Below the pieces are notes generated by a model. The model did no database searches, was not told where the DNA came from, and saw only the letters and a program-made list of their open reading frames with translations. Source: Nematostella vectensis (Eukaryota; Cnidaria; Anthozoa; Actiniaria; Edwardsiidae). From it: a stretch of 64,000 bases of DNA. The stretch lies in the NCBI RefSeq assembly GCF_932526225.1, contig NC_064034.1, positions 2,590,001 through 2,654,000 on the forward strand, given 5' to 3'. This document shows positions 13,942 through 27,400 of this stretch, piece after piece (within the stretch, counting starts at the first letter, position 1; every line of letters begins with the position of its first letter). Made by a program: the position numbers and the translations under genes.

Positions 13942-14318
13942 GCTTGCCTGTTTCTCTGATTGCCTCTCATTCTCCTATTTTTACACCAGCTCAATGGTAG
14001 AATTTATAGTTATTAGTTTACTCACCACTATTTTTCTGTTTTTCCCCCCTGATGATGTGACATACACGGCGTTGGGCCCTGTAAAACCCCAGTAGCACAA
14101 ACAACGACCATTTGCCAAGCATTTGCTACTATTTAAGCCGCAAAAATGACTACAGATAACAGCTACAAAAATGAAATAAATTTAATTTAGTACTGGCAGT
14201 ACAGTTTAAGCAGAGAAAAAAAGCAATATATATAAAAGCTAATGAGTGAATAAAACTTACCAAAGCTATAATTGACAAAGAGAGCCAACAGAACCAAGCT
14301 GTAAACTGCCCTTTTCAT
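5681..14318 (-). CDS. Modular cysteine-rich/EGF-like, mucin-stalk type I membrane protein
   Basis: Twelve exons (minus): 14318-14261, 14162-14026, 13631-13445, 13155-13046, 11661-11592, 9932-9828, 9241-9111, 8766-8628, 8323-8214, 7656-7587, 7252-6339, 5887-5681. They join in frame to 745 codons plus stop. Exon 1 encodes a signal peptide (MKRAVYSLVLLALFVNYSF). Four EGF-like exons share C-x5-C-x-C followed by W-G-[WF]-T-G-P. Each is followed by an exon starting A-[DL]-[FY]-C with C-x3-C-x10-C. EGF-like exons run phase 1 to 0 and partner exons phase 0 to 1, so each pair is a phase 1-1 module suited to shuffling. Then come a Ser/Thr exon between pairs two and three, a long Thr/Pro mucin exon, and a last exon with a transmembrane helix (VVSLGVIACVLGVAVIAWW) and a short acidic tail (RPVDDDTAYLMGEMGSQ). 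The donor after exon 5 (GTTTTT) is weak. Likely an epithelial or matrix-facing surface protein. No named ortholog is recognised and function is unknown. Confidence 0.75.
6500..6910 (-). repeat. Coding minisatellite, 16-residue Thr-rich mucin repeat
   Basis: About eight copies of a 48-bp unit encode STKQPTTTQQTTTTLP with small variants on the minus strand, inside the mucin exon of the membrane protein. The unit length is a multiple of three, so copy-number change keeps the frame. The high Thr density is typical of O-glycosylated stalks. Copy number probably varies between alleles. Confidence 0.9.
7890..7935. repeat. Short inverted repeat in an intron of the membrane-mucin gene
   Basis: TATGGTTCTCT and its reverse complement AGAGAACCATA flank about 20 bases, forming a small hairpin. 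A second small palindrome, AATATTATGCTT with GCATAATATT, lies near 8139-8165. Both are intronic with no visible role. Confidence 0.5.
9626..9760. repeat. ~35-bp tandem repeat, 3-4 copies
   Basis: The unit begins GTGAG(C/G)CGCTTAAATC and ends CCCTGTTAG. It is repeated head to tail in an intron of the membrane-mucin gene. Later copies are truncated. No coding content. Confidence 0.85.
11720..12680. repeat. 42-bp minisatellite, about 23 copies
   Basis: The unit contains CCCTAGGG and CCATGG palindromes and reads CCCCTCCCTAGGGCCAACC followed by ATGGTGTGATATTCCACCT. It lies in the intron between the second EGF-like exon and the next exon of the membrane-mucin gene, starting about 60 bp from the latter's acceptor. 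Because 42 is divisible by three, long stop-free frames appear on both strands; these are artefacts of the repeat. Confidence 0.95.
12742..12900. repeat. 39-bp tandem repeat, about 4 copies
   Basis: The unit contains CACACCTACTAATTCAATAA then TGATAAGGGGTACTCTAAT. It is adjacent to the 42-bp array in the same intron but unrelated in sequence. Confidence 0.85.
13866..13942. repeat. (TCTG)n tetranucleotide microsatellite
   Basis: About 19 uninterrupted TCTG units sit in the intron between the first EGF-like exon and its partner exon of the membrane-mucin gene. Confidence 0.95.
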
Positions 14319-15415
14319 GCTTAACTATCAAAACAAGCACAAATGACACTTTAAAGTCTTGAAAGTCAACTCAAAGAATAGCTTGAACATCAATGCAGTT
14401 CCGCCTTAAAACACGAATAACAAAAACAACAAATAAATTAACGTCTTATAACACAACAAAGGCTTGGTGCAAATCAAACTGGAAAAAATAACCCAAGTGA
14501 ACATAATATTTTACTGTCATACTTATACAGGAATATCCAGCAACAAACTGGAACACAATTAAAGGAGATGTTAGTTTGATTATTTTGTTCACAGCCTCGA
14601 TAACCTACCGCTATTTGCAAGAGCTCAGTTAAAGAAGTTGAATTGTTTTGCTCTTTTTATGACAGAGTTGATTACAAGATGGAAATATTTCCGTTATCGT
14701 TTTCCATAAGCAACAAAATGGACCGAGAATAACATCGACAGTGAAACTGCTATAGTGATCCTGTGATCGCATTCCGTGTGACGTAAGAGTGAGGATGAAA
14801 CTCGACCCTTTCGGATTAAATTCCAAAGTCGATAAAAAAAGGTTCCATGTCCAGACAAGAAACGTTCATACACAAATCTGCTTTTAAAAGGGAAAGAAGC
14901 AAACAGGGAATCCGCGGAAGAAAATACCCTTGAAAATTAGATTCCACATCTCTATGGCACATTGTAGCAACATTGTACTTATCTTTCCAGTCAAATCTAT
15001 ATTTTGAGGGAGGGGAGAGAAGTGAAAAAACTTGCCCTAGGTTGGAAATAATATACCGAGAAAAGACATTCCCTTGTTCAATCCTATTTTTAAATCGCCA
15101 TAAAGTATATTATTTAAGAATTTATTAAGTTTATTTTTCAAGAATTATAAAAGTATCATTTTCACTCCTAAATTCCAAAAATAATCCATTTTTAGATGAC
15201 GACCAGTTTTCTCTACATACCCTTCCCTCAATCAGGTTAATCAGGTCATATGACTAAACATTTCCCATGACGCTCTGCACGCTTCGGTGACCGTCATCTT
15301 GGCTCTTGTATCCTTATGTTTCCGCCGTGAAGTTTGGAATGGAATAACTTACCTTTTTAACATAGAATCATCCCGAATATCAAACCGATAGAAGGACAAA
15401 CACTGAGGAGTCAAG
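14319..15415. promoter_or_regulatory. ~1.1-kb interval between divergent genes
   Basis: This lies between the start codons of the membrane-mucin gene (minus) and AP3D1 (plus). No coding exon is seen. It presumably holds 5' untranslated regions and promoters for both genes. I see no obvious TATA box placed next to either start. Confidence 0.4.
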
Positions 15416-18400
15416 ATGTTTGAGAAAAATCTCACAGATTTGGTTCGAGGGATACGAAACAACAAGGATAATGAGGTACAGCGTGGCCGCCATGATTCCT
15501 TCTCTCATTCGTTCTACTATTTTAAGTACGATTCAGTTATTGATTTGATTCAAATCAGCTTTGTTTTATGATAGAGACGTACCGAGTATGGAAATGATAC
15601 ATTTTATGCGTTTGGTATTGATGGCAGTGCTTATTTTAAGTGTGATCGTTATTGTATCCTATTAATAAGCTTGCAAGTTTGTAATTATTCTACTGTACCT
15701 AATGAAATCAAACATATTTGTGTTGGAATATGACGAGAACTCAACAAAGCGTTCCCCGGCTATTCACACATTTATTTACAGTAATTATTAATCCTACTGT
15801 ATCTTTCATGCCTATTTTGCAATGGCCCTTTAAAATGGCAAACTACCTACTCATACAAATCACTGTTATTATGATATTCATAACTTGCCCTATTGAACTT
15901 GAATTACTCCTTGTACACTGAAGAACCCTCAAAATGTTTAAATCATCTTTGTAATGTGCTTGGAAAGTTCTTAGGGTGATCCTGAGGCACCATCTGGGGT
16001 AGAGGCGGAAGGGCTCAAAAGGAAAATGACCAGAAGAGGATTGCCCCCCCCCCTCCTCCCTTCCCATGTCTGTGTATCCTGTATTCCCAATATCTGAAGG
16101 CTTACTACAGCCTGTAAGATTCATGGAATGTGTCATAGTTCATGACATTTCAGGACAGGTTTTAAATTTAAAACAAAATTATATTATGTTGATTTTGGTG
16201 ATTCATTTTGACAGTATTCTTGTTTAACTGGTTTGGTTTTTAGACTTATTTACCAGAATAAACAGTTCCTTGCCTATAGTTTCTAAGTATAATTTTAATA
16301 CTGTATGATTAAATGTCACTCTAAATGTTTATATGAAATGTTAATAGAAATAAAAATAATAAAAGCTGACTTCATGTTTGGTATCTCTCATATAGGCCAA
16401 GTATGTGGCGTCTTGCCTTGACGACATCAAGACTGAATTGCGACAGGAAAATGCATCCATCAAAGCAAATGCTGTTGCTAAACTTGCTTATGTAAGTCAT
16501 ACTGTTATAACGACTGCACTTTGATCCATTTGAGGCTCATAGTACACTGGGGACTGTGTAACATACATAATCCATGTAACAGTCTTGATTTGTTTGTCAA
16601 CAAACTATGGATTGTATCTCCATAAAGCAGGCACCTCTGTTACCATGGCAACCTTATAATCCTGCCTTTTGTCACTGCATTTTTTACTTACTTGTATTGT
16701 TTTCATTTAATAAAAAATGTTATTTTCATTTACTATTGTCTAAAATCTTGTGTTTCAATAAATAGCACAGCTATTGGAAATCGAAAGATTCAAAATTCAG
16801 CCCTTTTGCCGATTGTTACATTATGTGCTCGCGTCTCAACAACGAAAGGCTCGCGCCTGACTTGCGCCTGACTCGCGGAACTCTCACGCCTATCTCGCGG
16901 AACGCTCGCGCCTATCTCGCAGAAAGCTTGCGCCCATCTCGCGGAATGCTCGCGCTTATCTCGCGGAATGCTCTCGCCCGTTTCGCGGAACGCTCGCACC
17001 CGTTTCGCGGGTTAATTCGCGGAATTGCGAAGCTCTAAGGTACGTTTTCGCGTGAGTCATCACATTTGGTTCTTGATTATTAGCTTACATATCAAGTAGA
17101 GATTAAAACATGAGATCAGAAAGAAGAAACCGTCATTTGATGCATTTTCCTCTAGCAACTTTCCTTATTATACATAAAGGTTTTTTTCCTCACGCTTTAC
17201 AAGCAAATAAGTCCAGGTATAGCAATAGTCAATCAAAGTAACACAAGACTGACAGTGCTTGTGATTTGAAAGTATCTACTATCTAATATAATCTAAATAT
17301 AAACTATATAATCTCTTCATTCTAAAGGCTCCATTCTGATCAAGTCTTCTATGTTTTTAGCTTGAGATGCTGGGATATGACATCAGTTGGGCAGCGTTCA
17401 ACATCATTGAGGTTATGAGTAGTTCCAAGTTCACCTACAAGGTAATTCTTATTTAGCCTATCAAGGTATCTCGTATAACTCAGACTTAGTTCAGACTTTT
17501 CAATCAACAAGTATTGCGTCACATTCTTATTAGCCTATCAAGGTATCTCATATAACTCAGACTTAGTTAAGACCTGTCAATCACCAAGTATTGTGTCAAT
17601 GAAATTGGTCATGTTGTCTCTGCACAGCGTATTGGCTACCTGGCAGCGTCCCAGTCATTCCATGAGGGACTGGACATCCTTATGTTGACAACAAACATGA
17701 TCAGGAAGGTTGGTATTCATTTATACCTGAAAGAGTCCAGCTCGGTCTTCCCATGGTACATTGCTTTGGCTATGATTTTATATTCAAGCAAAATACAAAA
17801 TATTTTGTCAAGTTCTAAGTTACCTGTATCTGTCCTTATGGGTTTACAATACAGCCTACATAATGGTAGGGATTGACATCGTATCTAAAATGTATTTAAT
17901 GTGGGTTGTTTGTGACTTTATATTGATGAAAATGGCTACTGTTGCATTGTATACTGGGAATGGCAAGCAGGCCTAAAAAAATTTGATTATTGTTATGCCC
18001 TGCCTTGTTTTTAACCTTCTTTTACACATTTAATTTGGAATTTCAAGGACCTTTGTAGCATGAATATGTATGACTCGGGCGTGGCCTTGGCCGGATTCTC
18101 CTGTTTCGTGACTCCTGACTTGGCTAGAGATCTTGCTAATGATGTAATGAGTCTGGTGAGTAGAGCGCTGTCATGGGATTACAAGTAATCTTTGCTATAG
18201 AGATGTTGTATCAATGACAAGCAGACAATGTGTTTGCTTGTGGATCATGTCATTCTACTATTGGAGTTTTATTAGTCACAAACAGACATGTTTGCTTGTT
18301 GATCATACCATTCTACTATGGAGTTTTAACAGTATCAAACAGATGTAGAAGCAGATAAAGGGGTGGTTCTGTGGGTTCGATAAATGGAGCACACAATTAG

Positions 18401-21400
18401 AGGCTTAGAGAACTTTGGTATAATTTTTATAGATTTAACCACCTCTTGGTAAATTCTAGTTCTGCTGTCGAGATGATGTGTTTGATAACTATTGATGACA
18501 TATTTTCTTGACGTGTCCTGAGAATCCTTGCTTTGATGATTTTGTGTCTATATCTGACTGAGAATTTACTTGCTTGTTGATATACTGATAATCATTGCTA
18601 TGGAGATGTTTTATCTAAGTACAAATGACAATGTGGTTGTTTGCTTGTCTAGTTGGTCTCTACCAAGCCGTACATCAGGAAAAGATCAATCCTTCTTATG
18701 TACAAGATTTTTCTGAAGGTATATCCCATTAGTTGTGTGCTCGGTTGTATAATTTGCTTATTGAGAAGTTGGATAACATTACTTGTTATGGTAAGTTTAT
18801 GCATGTTATGCTACTTTATACAATGACACCCTTAAATCACCCCTCCCTGATTGGTCAGGGGTCCATGTGTTATAAGATGATAAATGCATGCTTGGCATCA
18901 GCTCGTCAGCATGTGTTCCCCATTATTAGAGTGTAACATTTAAATTGTAGTATAAAAGAAAAAGACATCATCTGTGTATCTGATGGAGGACAGAGATGTA
19001 ATTATTATTATATATCATATATATTTTTGTGTTCGACTCTGCTTTGTGTGATTCCTGAGTCTGCATTCAGTTTCCAGAGGCTCTCAGGCCAGCGTTCCCA
19101 AGATTGAGAGAGAAACTGGAGGACCCAGAACCAGGTAACTTTAATGCAAAATAATGTGCCTAAATAGCCTTGAAACCTAGACTTTAGTATATGGCAACAA
19201 TTACATGCATGCTGTGATTGGCAAAATGGTCATCCTGGCAAAAATTCAATGTGGTGTTGATTAGGGCTGGTAGGACACCAAGTCTCAAATATGCTAATAT
19301 TTGTGATAAAATCTTGACACTGGAATGGTAAAAGTCGCAGAGAAGAGGAAGCGTGCGCAATCTTTAGACACAGACACTCAAGCCACATGGACTCAATGTT
19401 GATTTCGAATTCATCTAGTTTGAGCGCGTGCACTTTGTTTTGCTCATGCATTTTTAATACACGCGCGCTCAATCTTTCAGTTGCTTTTAGACACTGATAA
19501 AGAGGAAGTAGTCTTGAAATGTCTGTATTTTAACAACATTATTGGCACTGTAAACAAACATTTAAACAAAATATAATGTAAACAGAAAATTTTTAAATCA
19601 GCTTTTATTTTCCCTTTTGTACAAGAAGAAATAAAAATGCCATATGATAAACAACTTACCTTGATGGCAGTCATGCCAGGAAATATCAAACATTATAGTC
19701 TAGGGGCTTGGAGGCATTGGATCTACAGCACAGAATTAACATTATTTGAATAAGAGTTTCTCTGTTGCTTTTTTCAATTTGTAGGGTGATTTGTTTGACC
19801 AGATACTGTGCAGGTGCTGAGATGATTAAATTTTACATTAGTGAGCTGGCTAAGCTCTTACTGTACAGTTGGCCTCATAAGAGCAGGGCATACTGTACAT
19901 GTGCATGTTTCCTGAGTTTTCTAAGCACTAATAAACTCTTCATTTTCTAGGTGTGCAGTCAGCAGCTGTGAATGTGATCTGTGAGCTTGCACGGAAGAAC
20001 CCCAAGAACTACCTGTCCCTAGCGCCACTCTTCTTCAAGCTAATGACCAGCTCAACCAACAACTGGATGTTGATTAAGATTATTAAGCTGGTATGCATAT
20101 TTTGGATAGATACATGTTAGATACATAGTACCTAATTGTATTGTTTAAACTAAATGGGATTTCAGTTTGGGGCCCTGTGTCCTTTGGAGCCACGCCTTGG
20201 TAAAAAGCTTCTGGAGCCGCTCACAAACCTGATTCACAGGTATTGTTTTGAATATCTACAAATGCATATTATTATTTTATATATTGAAAAGTTGAGAAGA
20301 CTAATGGAGCACTCAATAAAACAGATCAGTATGACAGTGAAGAGAGACCTGCTGAATGCAAAGTTTACATACACAAAGTTCAATACCAGAAAATATTGCT
20401 CATATCCCATAACCTTTTCAAATAAACTGACTATGTAGCGGTTTGTTTTCTTGTGTTTCTAGTACTTCAGCTATGTCTCTATTGTATGAATGCATCAACA
20501 CAGTAATTTGTGGTAAGCATTTTACCTTTCTTATTTAAGCAATATCAAGGGGTAGAGACGGGATGAGTGTACCTCCTCTTGAATACCCTTTAGTGGTCTC
20601 TCATTATTTAAAAAGAAAACAAATCTTAATTATGTGCTTGAACCCTGATGTAACGTTAGTTGTATTGGCTGCCTAACACCATATGCTGCTCAGTACTAAT
20701 TGACTTGGATTCCCTTTTAGGCTTATCTGACCACCAGCCATCCATTCAACTTTGTGTGTCAAAGCTCCGCCTACTGCTTGAAGATCCTGACCAGAACTGT
20801 AAGATACATTAATACAGCCACCTTAAAAGGTCTTAGTAAAATGTAAATGTTGAGTATTTAAAATTAACATTTGCAAAACGTGCTTCGCATGCAACTGACT
20901 TCATTTGTCATGATGGGCATAGATACTCCATATGATTTATGTTCAAATGTGCGTCAGTGTGCAAGTGATACACACTGATACACATGATACACATACAGAG
21001 AGAGTACTGTAAGTGTTTTATGCTTGCCTCTCATTTGATCTTTCTTTCCAGTGAAATACCTGGCTCTGCTTGCCATGTCCAAGATTCTCAAGACGCATCC
21101 AAAAGCAGTTCAATCTCACAAGTAAGACTGTCTTGTTTATCGTTTTTACCATTGGGCCATTATTCGAGGCAGGCTTTAAGTACAGTCTTACCAAATTACT
21201 GCATTTCAAGCTCTTTTCAGCAGGAGTTTAGCTACAAGCTTTCATCCATCAAACAAGCAAAAATTTTAAAATTCACTTGACAGCTGTAAACAAACTCCAA
21301 ATTACCAAAGCCTCACGTTAATGCTTGAATTTCACATGACCCCATACTCTAGAAATTGGCCCATTGAGTTTGACTATATCCTGCCATTCTTTCTACAGTA

Positions 21401-24400
21401 TACTCTAGAAATTGGCCCATTGGATTTGACTACTGTATATCCTGCCATTCTTTCTACAGTATACTCTAGAAATTGGCCCATTGGATTTGACTACTGTATA
21501 TCCTGCCATTCTTTTTACAGTATACTCTAGAAATTGGCCCAATGAGTTTGACTAAATCCTGCCATTCTTTCTACAGTATACTCTAGAAATTGGCCCATTG
21601 GATTTGACTACTGTATATCCTGCCATTCTTTCTACAGTATACTCTAGAAATTGGCCCATTGGATTTGACTACTGTATATCCTGCCATTCTTTCTACAGTA
21701 TACTCTAGAAATTGGCCCAATGAGTTTGACTAAATCCTGCCATTCTTTCTACAGTATACTCTAGAAATTGGTCCATTGAGTTTGACTACTGTATATCCTG
21801 CCATTCTTTCTACAGTATACTCTAGAAATTGGCCCATTGAGTTTGACTATATCCTGCCATGGTATCTCTTCCACAGGGACATCATAATTCACTGCTTGGA
21901 TGACAAAGATGAGTCAATCAGACTGAGAGCCTTGGACCTGGTTGTGGGAATGGTGTGTAAATGGCAAAGCTGGTATAAAGTTTATAAAAAAACAAAAAAA
22001 CAAATGGTAGCACATGTATTCTAATAGTAGCCCTAGAGAATCCATGTGCTACGGTTAGAGTTGGATTATTGGTAACAAATGACAAGACTCTAAGTGTTTA
22101 GAAGTACATAAACGATAGAGGTACTGCAATTAGTAAAACCTGCACTTGTCTGCAATAATTACAATTTTTTCTTGGTTTATGTATTTGCTACCTATAGGGG
22201 CAGAACAGGTTGATTTCCAAAGAATCTAAAGGGTTCAGGTTACCTGAAATAGGGGGTTGTTCACATTCTAACTAAATTTTGCTAAATCACTGCTTCCATA
22301 TTTCCCATGACTCTTAGTGATCCAATATCCTGATTATCACACTTAAGTTTAGAGTATACTGTAATAATTATGTCCCATTCTTGGCTTTGATTGATAACTT
22401 TAATCATAGGTGTCGAAGAAAAACATAATGGACATCATTAAGAAGCTGATGATTCACATTGACAAGGCTGACAGTCAGAGTAAGAAAAATTCCAATATGT
22501 TTGGTGTTTGGAGCCCGTGATTCACATTGACACCCTAACAGTGGACATGTTATTATTGACAAAATGTAGTAAATATGCCATACAAAAGACAAGATCAAAT
22601 AATCTAATAATCGAGATTGAACTTTACAACATCAATGAGATTTTGTGTTTTGATTGTTCTTCCAGATTACCGTGATGAGCTGTTGTCCAAGATCATCATG
22701 ATCTGTAGTCAGGGTGATTACCAGTATGTCACCAACTTTGAGTGGTAAGCACATAACCCTCCTCAAGAGAGTAGTGTTCTCTGTACACTTCAGTGGACTA
22801 TCTCATAAGTTTTGCATTTACGTTGCTCAAAAAGAGTCCTGATCAGCCATACCTACGCTATTTGTTTTATTCAATAGTGAAAGACGAATTACCATCTACG
22901 TAAACAAGCTTAATTCACCAAAACCCATAAAACAATGTTGCCAAAATCAGCTGATGGATTGGGATGCCTCATCACACTTCACTGTTTTGCTGGAATGTCA
23001 AAACATGGCTAACAGAGTCTCTTCAAGACTCTATGGCTCTCCATTAAATCAATAATTGATCTCCAGAAAAACCATAAAGATTAATTATTTTCTTGTCCTT
23101 TTTGTTTGTAAACCTGAGCCCACAAAACACTTGCGGTACTGCCCCTTTGAATTGATGTGTTTGTCATAGGTATGTGGACGTGTTGATCCAGCTTACTCGG
23201 ATTGAAGGCACCCGCTATGGCAAGCAGGTTGCTGCACAGATGATGGATGTCACCATCAGGGTTAAGGCAGTCAGGCCCTATGCTGTCCAGTGTTTTGTAA
23301 GAACACATACTAAGCTCATGGCTTATAGGGGGTATCCACAACCTTCAGTAGGGTTAGAGTTTTGAAAGGGACATTCCATGAAGGAATAGTATGATATCTG
23401 CCCCCAGTTTTCCAGTTTTTCCCAGTTTTTGTATTCAAATGTGCACCATTTTGAACTGTACCAAATATGATAGAACAAGGATGACTAATGGAGGGCAGAT
23501 TTTTTCACTGACGTTGACGCTCACAAAGAACATGCATCCAGACAGTCCATGGGGAACCTCTTACGAGAGAAATATCACTGGAGCTTTTTCCAGCGGCTCC
23601 CTGAACATGTGTATATTGTCTCCCCAGTCGCTGTTACTGGATAACAGCCACCTGATGGGCAGTAATGTTCAGAAGAATGGGATGTGCGAGGTGTTGTATG
23701 CTGTGGCCTGGCTTGCTGGGGAATTTGCGCAGTAAGTGCCTAATCTCACCTAACACCCTAACATTATAGATTATAATATGTTCATTTCTGTTGACAAGTT
23801 GCCAAGTATTGCTTGTATTGAAATGCACATCAGGCGGTTTTATTTCCTAGAGGAACTCTGATACACGTTGTAGAGTTTATAGGTCATAGCCTTGATTTGA
23901 TGATTATCAGGCATCTTCCTGACGTGAACGCCATCATGGAGTCCTTGCTAAGGCCAAAAGTGACCAGCCTTCCTGGACACATTCAGGCAGTGTTTGTTCA
24001 GTGCATTGCCAAGCTGTACGCCAGCATCCTGGTCAAAATGGAACAGGAGGTAGGGGGTATGAGAAACCTGGCTGAGCCACACCTAAAAACATGCACTATT
24101 TTTTAGAAAAGCCAAACACTTATGACGCTATAAATTATTATGATTGTTGAAAGCTTTATATTTATGGTTAAAAGCGTTTGTATATTATCTTGCAATATTT
24201 GATGCTTAAAAACATTCGTTATTTTTACTATTCATAACCAGCCTTTATATTACAGGAGGATGTTGACGCTGCCATTGCACTAGGTGAGCGACTTGCTGCA
24301 CAGCTTCCGATGTTTGTCCAGAGCTCTGATCTTGAAGTCCAAGAAAGGGTTCGTATCTTTTCCTTGCTTATTTACCATAAAAAACAACAAAAAAAAGAAT

Positions 24401-27400
24401 TGGTACAAGAGGAGGACAAATAGTTGGCACAGAAGGAGTGTAGTCTAGTCAAGAGCTGTCCAGACTATCACAGAAGTCACATAAGTACCTGGCTATGTTG
24501 ACAACTACTTTTGTGCCTGCTTATATCACACCGAATCCTTTTCGTACCTTTATTCTCCTTGTTTTCCTGTTTATGTTTCTGCTGATGTGTGAACTTCCCC
24601 TAAAGGGGGTGTGTTGCCCAGGATGCGCTCACTTTACCTGCTTATGTTAGATGTTTTTTGTCTTAGGCAAGCTGTATACTGCAGCTCATCAAGTACGTAC
24701 TGAAGCTTCAGGGGAAAGGTAAGGTAGACGTTGGCAACGCAGAAATAAACCAGGACTAAAATTGATTTTTTAAGAAAATGCAACAATTAAATCAGTTATC
24801 TTCTTGTGCAGGTGTCCATTGCGGTGACGAGGTGAACCTGCTCTTTGACGGAGAACTTAACCCTGTAGCATCCAAGGCTCAAAAGAAAGTGCCTGTTCCC
24901 GAAGGGTGAGTGTGTAAGACTCTAATAGGGTGAGGCTTACCATATCATAGAAGATGGGTTTTATCTCGAGAAAGTGTCTCTTCCCGAAGGGTGAGTGTGT
25001 AAGACTCTAATAGGGTGAGGCTTACCATATCATAGAAGATGGGTTTTATCTCGAGAAAGTGTCTGTTCCCGAAGGGTGAGTGTGTAAGTCTCTAATAGGG
25101 TGAGGCTTACCATATCATAGAAGATGGGTTTTATCTTGAGAAAGTGCCTGTTCCCGAAGGGTGAGTGTGTAAGACTCTAATAGGGTGAGGCTTACCATAT
25201 CATAGAAGATGGGTTTTATCTCGACTTCCTTTGGCAGAGAAATCAACATCCAAAGCTGCCAAACGCAGTAATTCGAGAGAGAATCAGGGTGCTAATTTCA
25301 TATTCAATTTTTGCTTTGTACGTATGCAATGTCTGCAATTGTGATTGAGTTACCGTCGTTTGCTGTGAAGAGGCATTGACCTTACAACAAGCGCTTATAC
25401 TCATCAAGGGCTATCAGTAACTGGCAACTTACTTGTTATTGCAGGCTTTTTGTTTTATACCCTTAAGCCTTGAAGCAAGCCAATGCATCCATTGAACCTT
25501 CAGAATGGTTTATTTTATTTACCATGTTTATTATTGTTTAAAAGCCTTGATTTAGACAAGTGGATTAATGAACCACCCAAAGAAACATCTGAAGAGGAAG
25601 ACAATGCTGAGGATATGTTTGCGGGTGTGGAGGAACAGAGGTATTCATATAGACGTGACTACATTATTATGTATCCATTACGCCCCACTAACGTGTCCAA
25701 TTCTAACATGTGCTTGACTTTTTTGACCGAAAACGTTTTGATATGGTAAAGATCTTGTAGATAACAAACATTCTTTCAGTCACTTTCGTTGGTTTTATTT
25801 AATTGCTGTTTTATAGATCAAAATTTTAGACAACTTTATTACATTGTAACAAAAAGCTTACTGTTTGTTTTTCCTTGATTCGAGATTTGATTCCGCTTCA
25901 GAATAGCCTTTGCCCCACTCTATAATGTTTATTTATATTCTTTGAAGAGGAAGCACAATGATATCTCAGAGATATCTGTCCTTACCGTCACACACTACTT
26001 CTAGACCATTTAATACTAGCATCAAAGTGGTAACTAATTCTGTATCAAACTCTCTAGTTACAAGACCCAGGTGCGCAAGGAGCAAGAGCCAGATGAGGAA
26101 GAACTTGAAAAGGTAATTCCTTACACTTTACACAATGAATCAATGGGAACAGCAAATTAGATCCTCGTGCTGCCATCCCCCTGTCATGGATTTCTTAGAT
26201 ATTGATGTTTGCATTGTTTCCCATTAACAGCGCCGTGTGGCCCGTCAAGCAGAGCGAGAGAGCAACCCCCACTACCTCCGGCTTGGTGAGACCACACCCT
26301 CCTCAAAGGTACTATCTGCCTCATGAAAAATATATTGTGGTAATTACTCTTATCACCGTCATTGTGACTGTGGTTTTATTAACGAAGTAGATCGTCCCGC
26401 TGTTACTTTTCCTGGACTAATACCTTCTTTATGGTCTATATCATCAGAAGTCCGAGATCAGCGTTGACGATATTCCCGTTGCTAACCTGGACCTGCCTGT
26501 GTCACTCAAGATATCAGGTCTGTTCCTTAAAATTCCAAATTTATGAAGGAAAAGGAATCATGGAAATAGTTTTAACATCGCGATTTGTTGAACCACTGCA
26601 TTTTTACGTATTTTAGGTTTATCTGTGGACAAGAAGTACAAGAAGACCAAAAAGAAGAAAAGAAGAAAAGGTGAGTACCGTGGGTCAGGGGTCAGGGTTA
26701 ATTTTCGCTACGACAAGGAAACTCAGCACACAACCGTTTTATTTTTTATGCTTGCGTTCGCGTTTGATCGGTTCTCTGTTGCGCTTACCCAATGTTCATG
26801 TTGAAAGGTCGTCATGGCAGCAGGGCGGATGATAGCGATGATAATGATGATGGGTTCGAGCATCACAAGTATGAAGTGCTGCCCACAGGGGCCGGCGAGA
26901 TGCCCGAGGTAACGCCCGTCACAGTAAGTCACACAACGCACATGCCAAGTCACGCAACACTCAATTACAGCAAACATGATGCGCCCATCGCAATAGAAAT
27001 AGCCTCCACATTAAACCTGTTATTACCATCTCGCCATAAAGCAACTCCCGTCATAGTAAGTCATGTTTATCCTATTAGGTAAACACAGTAAAAGTATACC
27101 TTCCCAGTGTACTATTTAAGGTCACTTCCTATTGAGTCAAACCGTGTTCATTCTGCACAGGGCATATTGCATCATTTAACTGAGGCTAACTACACTGCTT
27201 TATCATCCTGAACAGGGCATATCGCATCATTTAGCTGAGGCTAACTACACTGCTTTATCATTCTGCACAGGGCATATTACATCATATTGCTGAGGCTAAC
27301 TACACTGCTTTATCATTCTGCACAGGGCATATTACATCATATTGCTGAGGCTAACTACACTGCTTTATCATTCTGCATAGGGTATATCGCATCATTTAGC

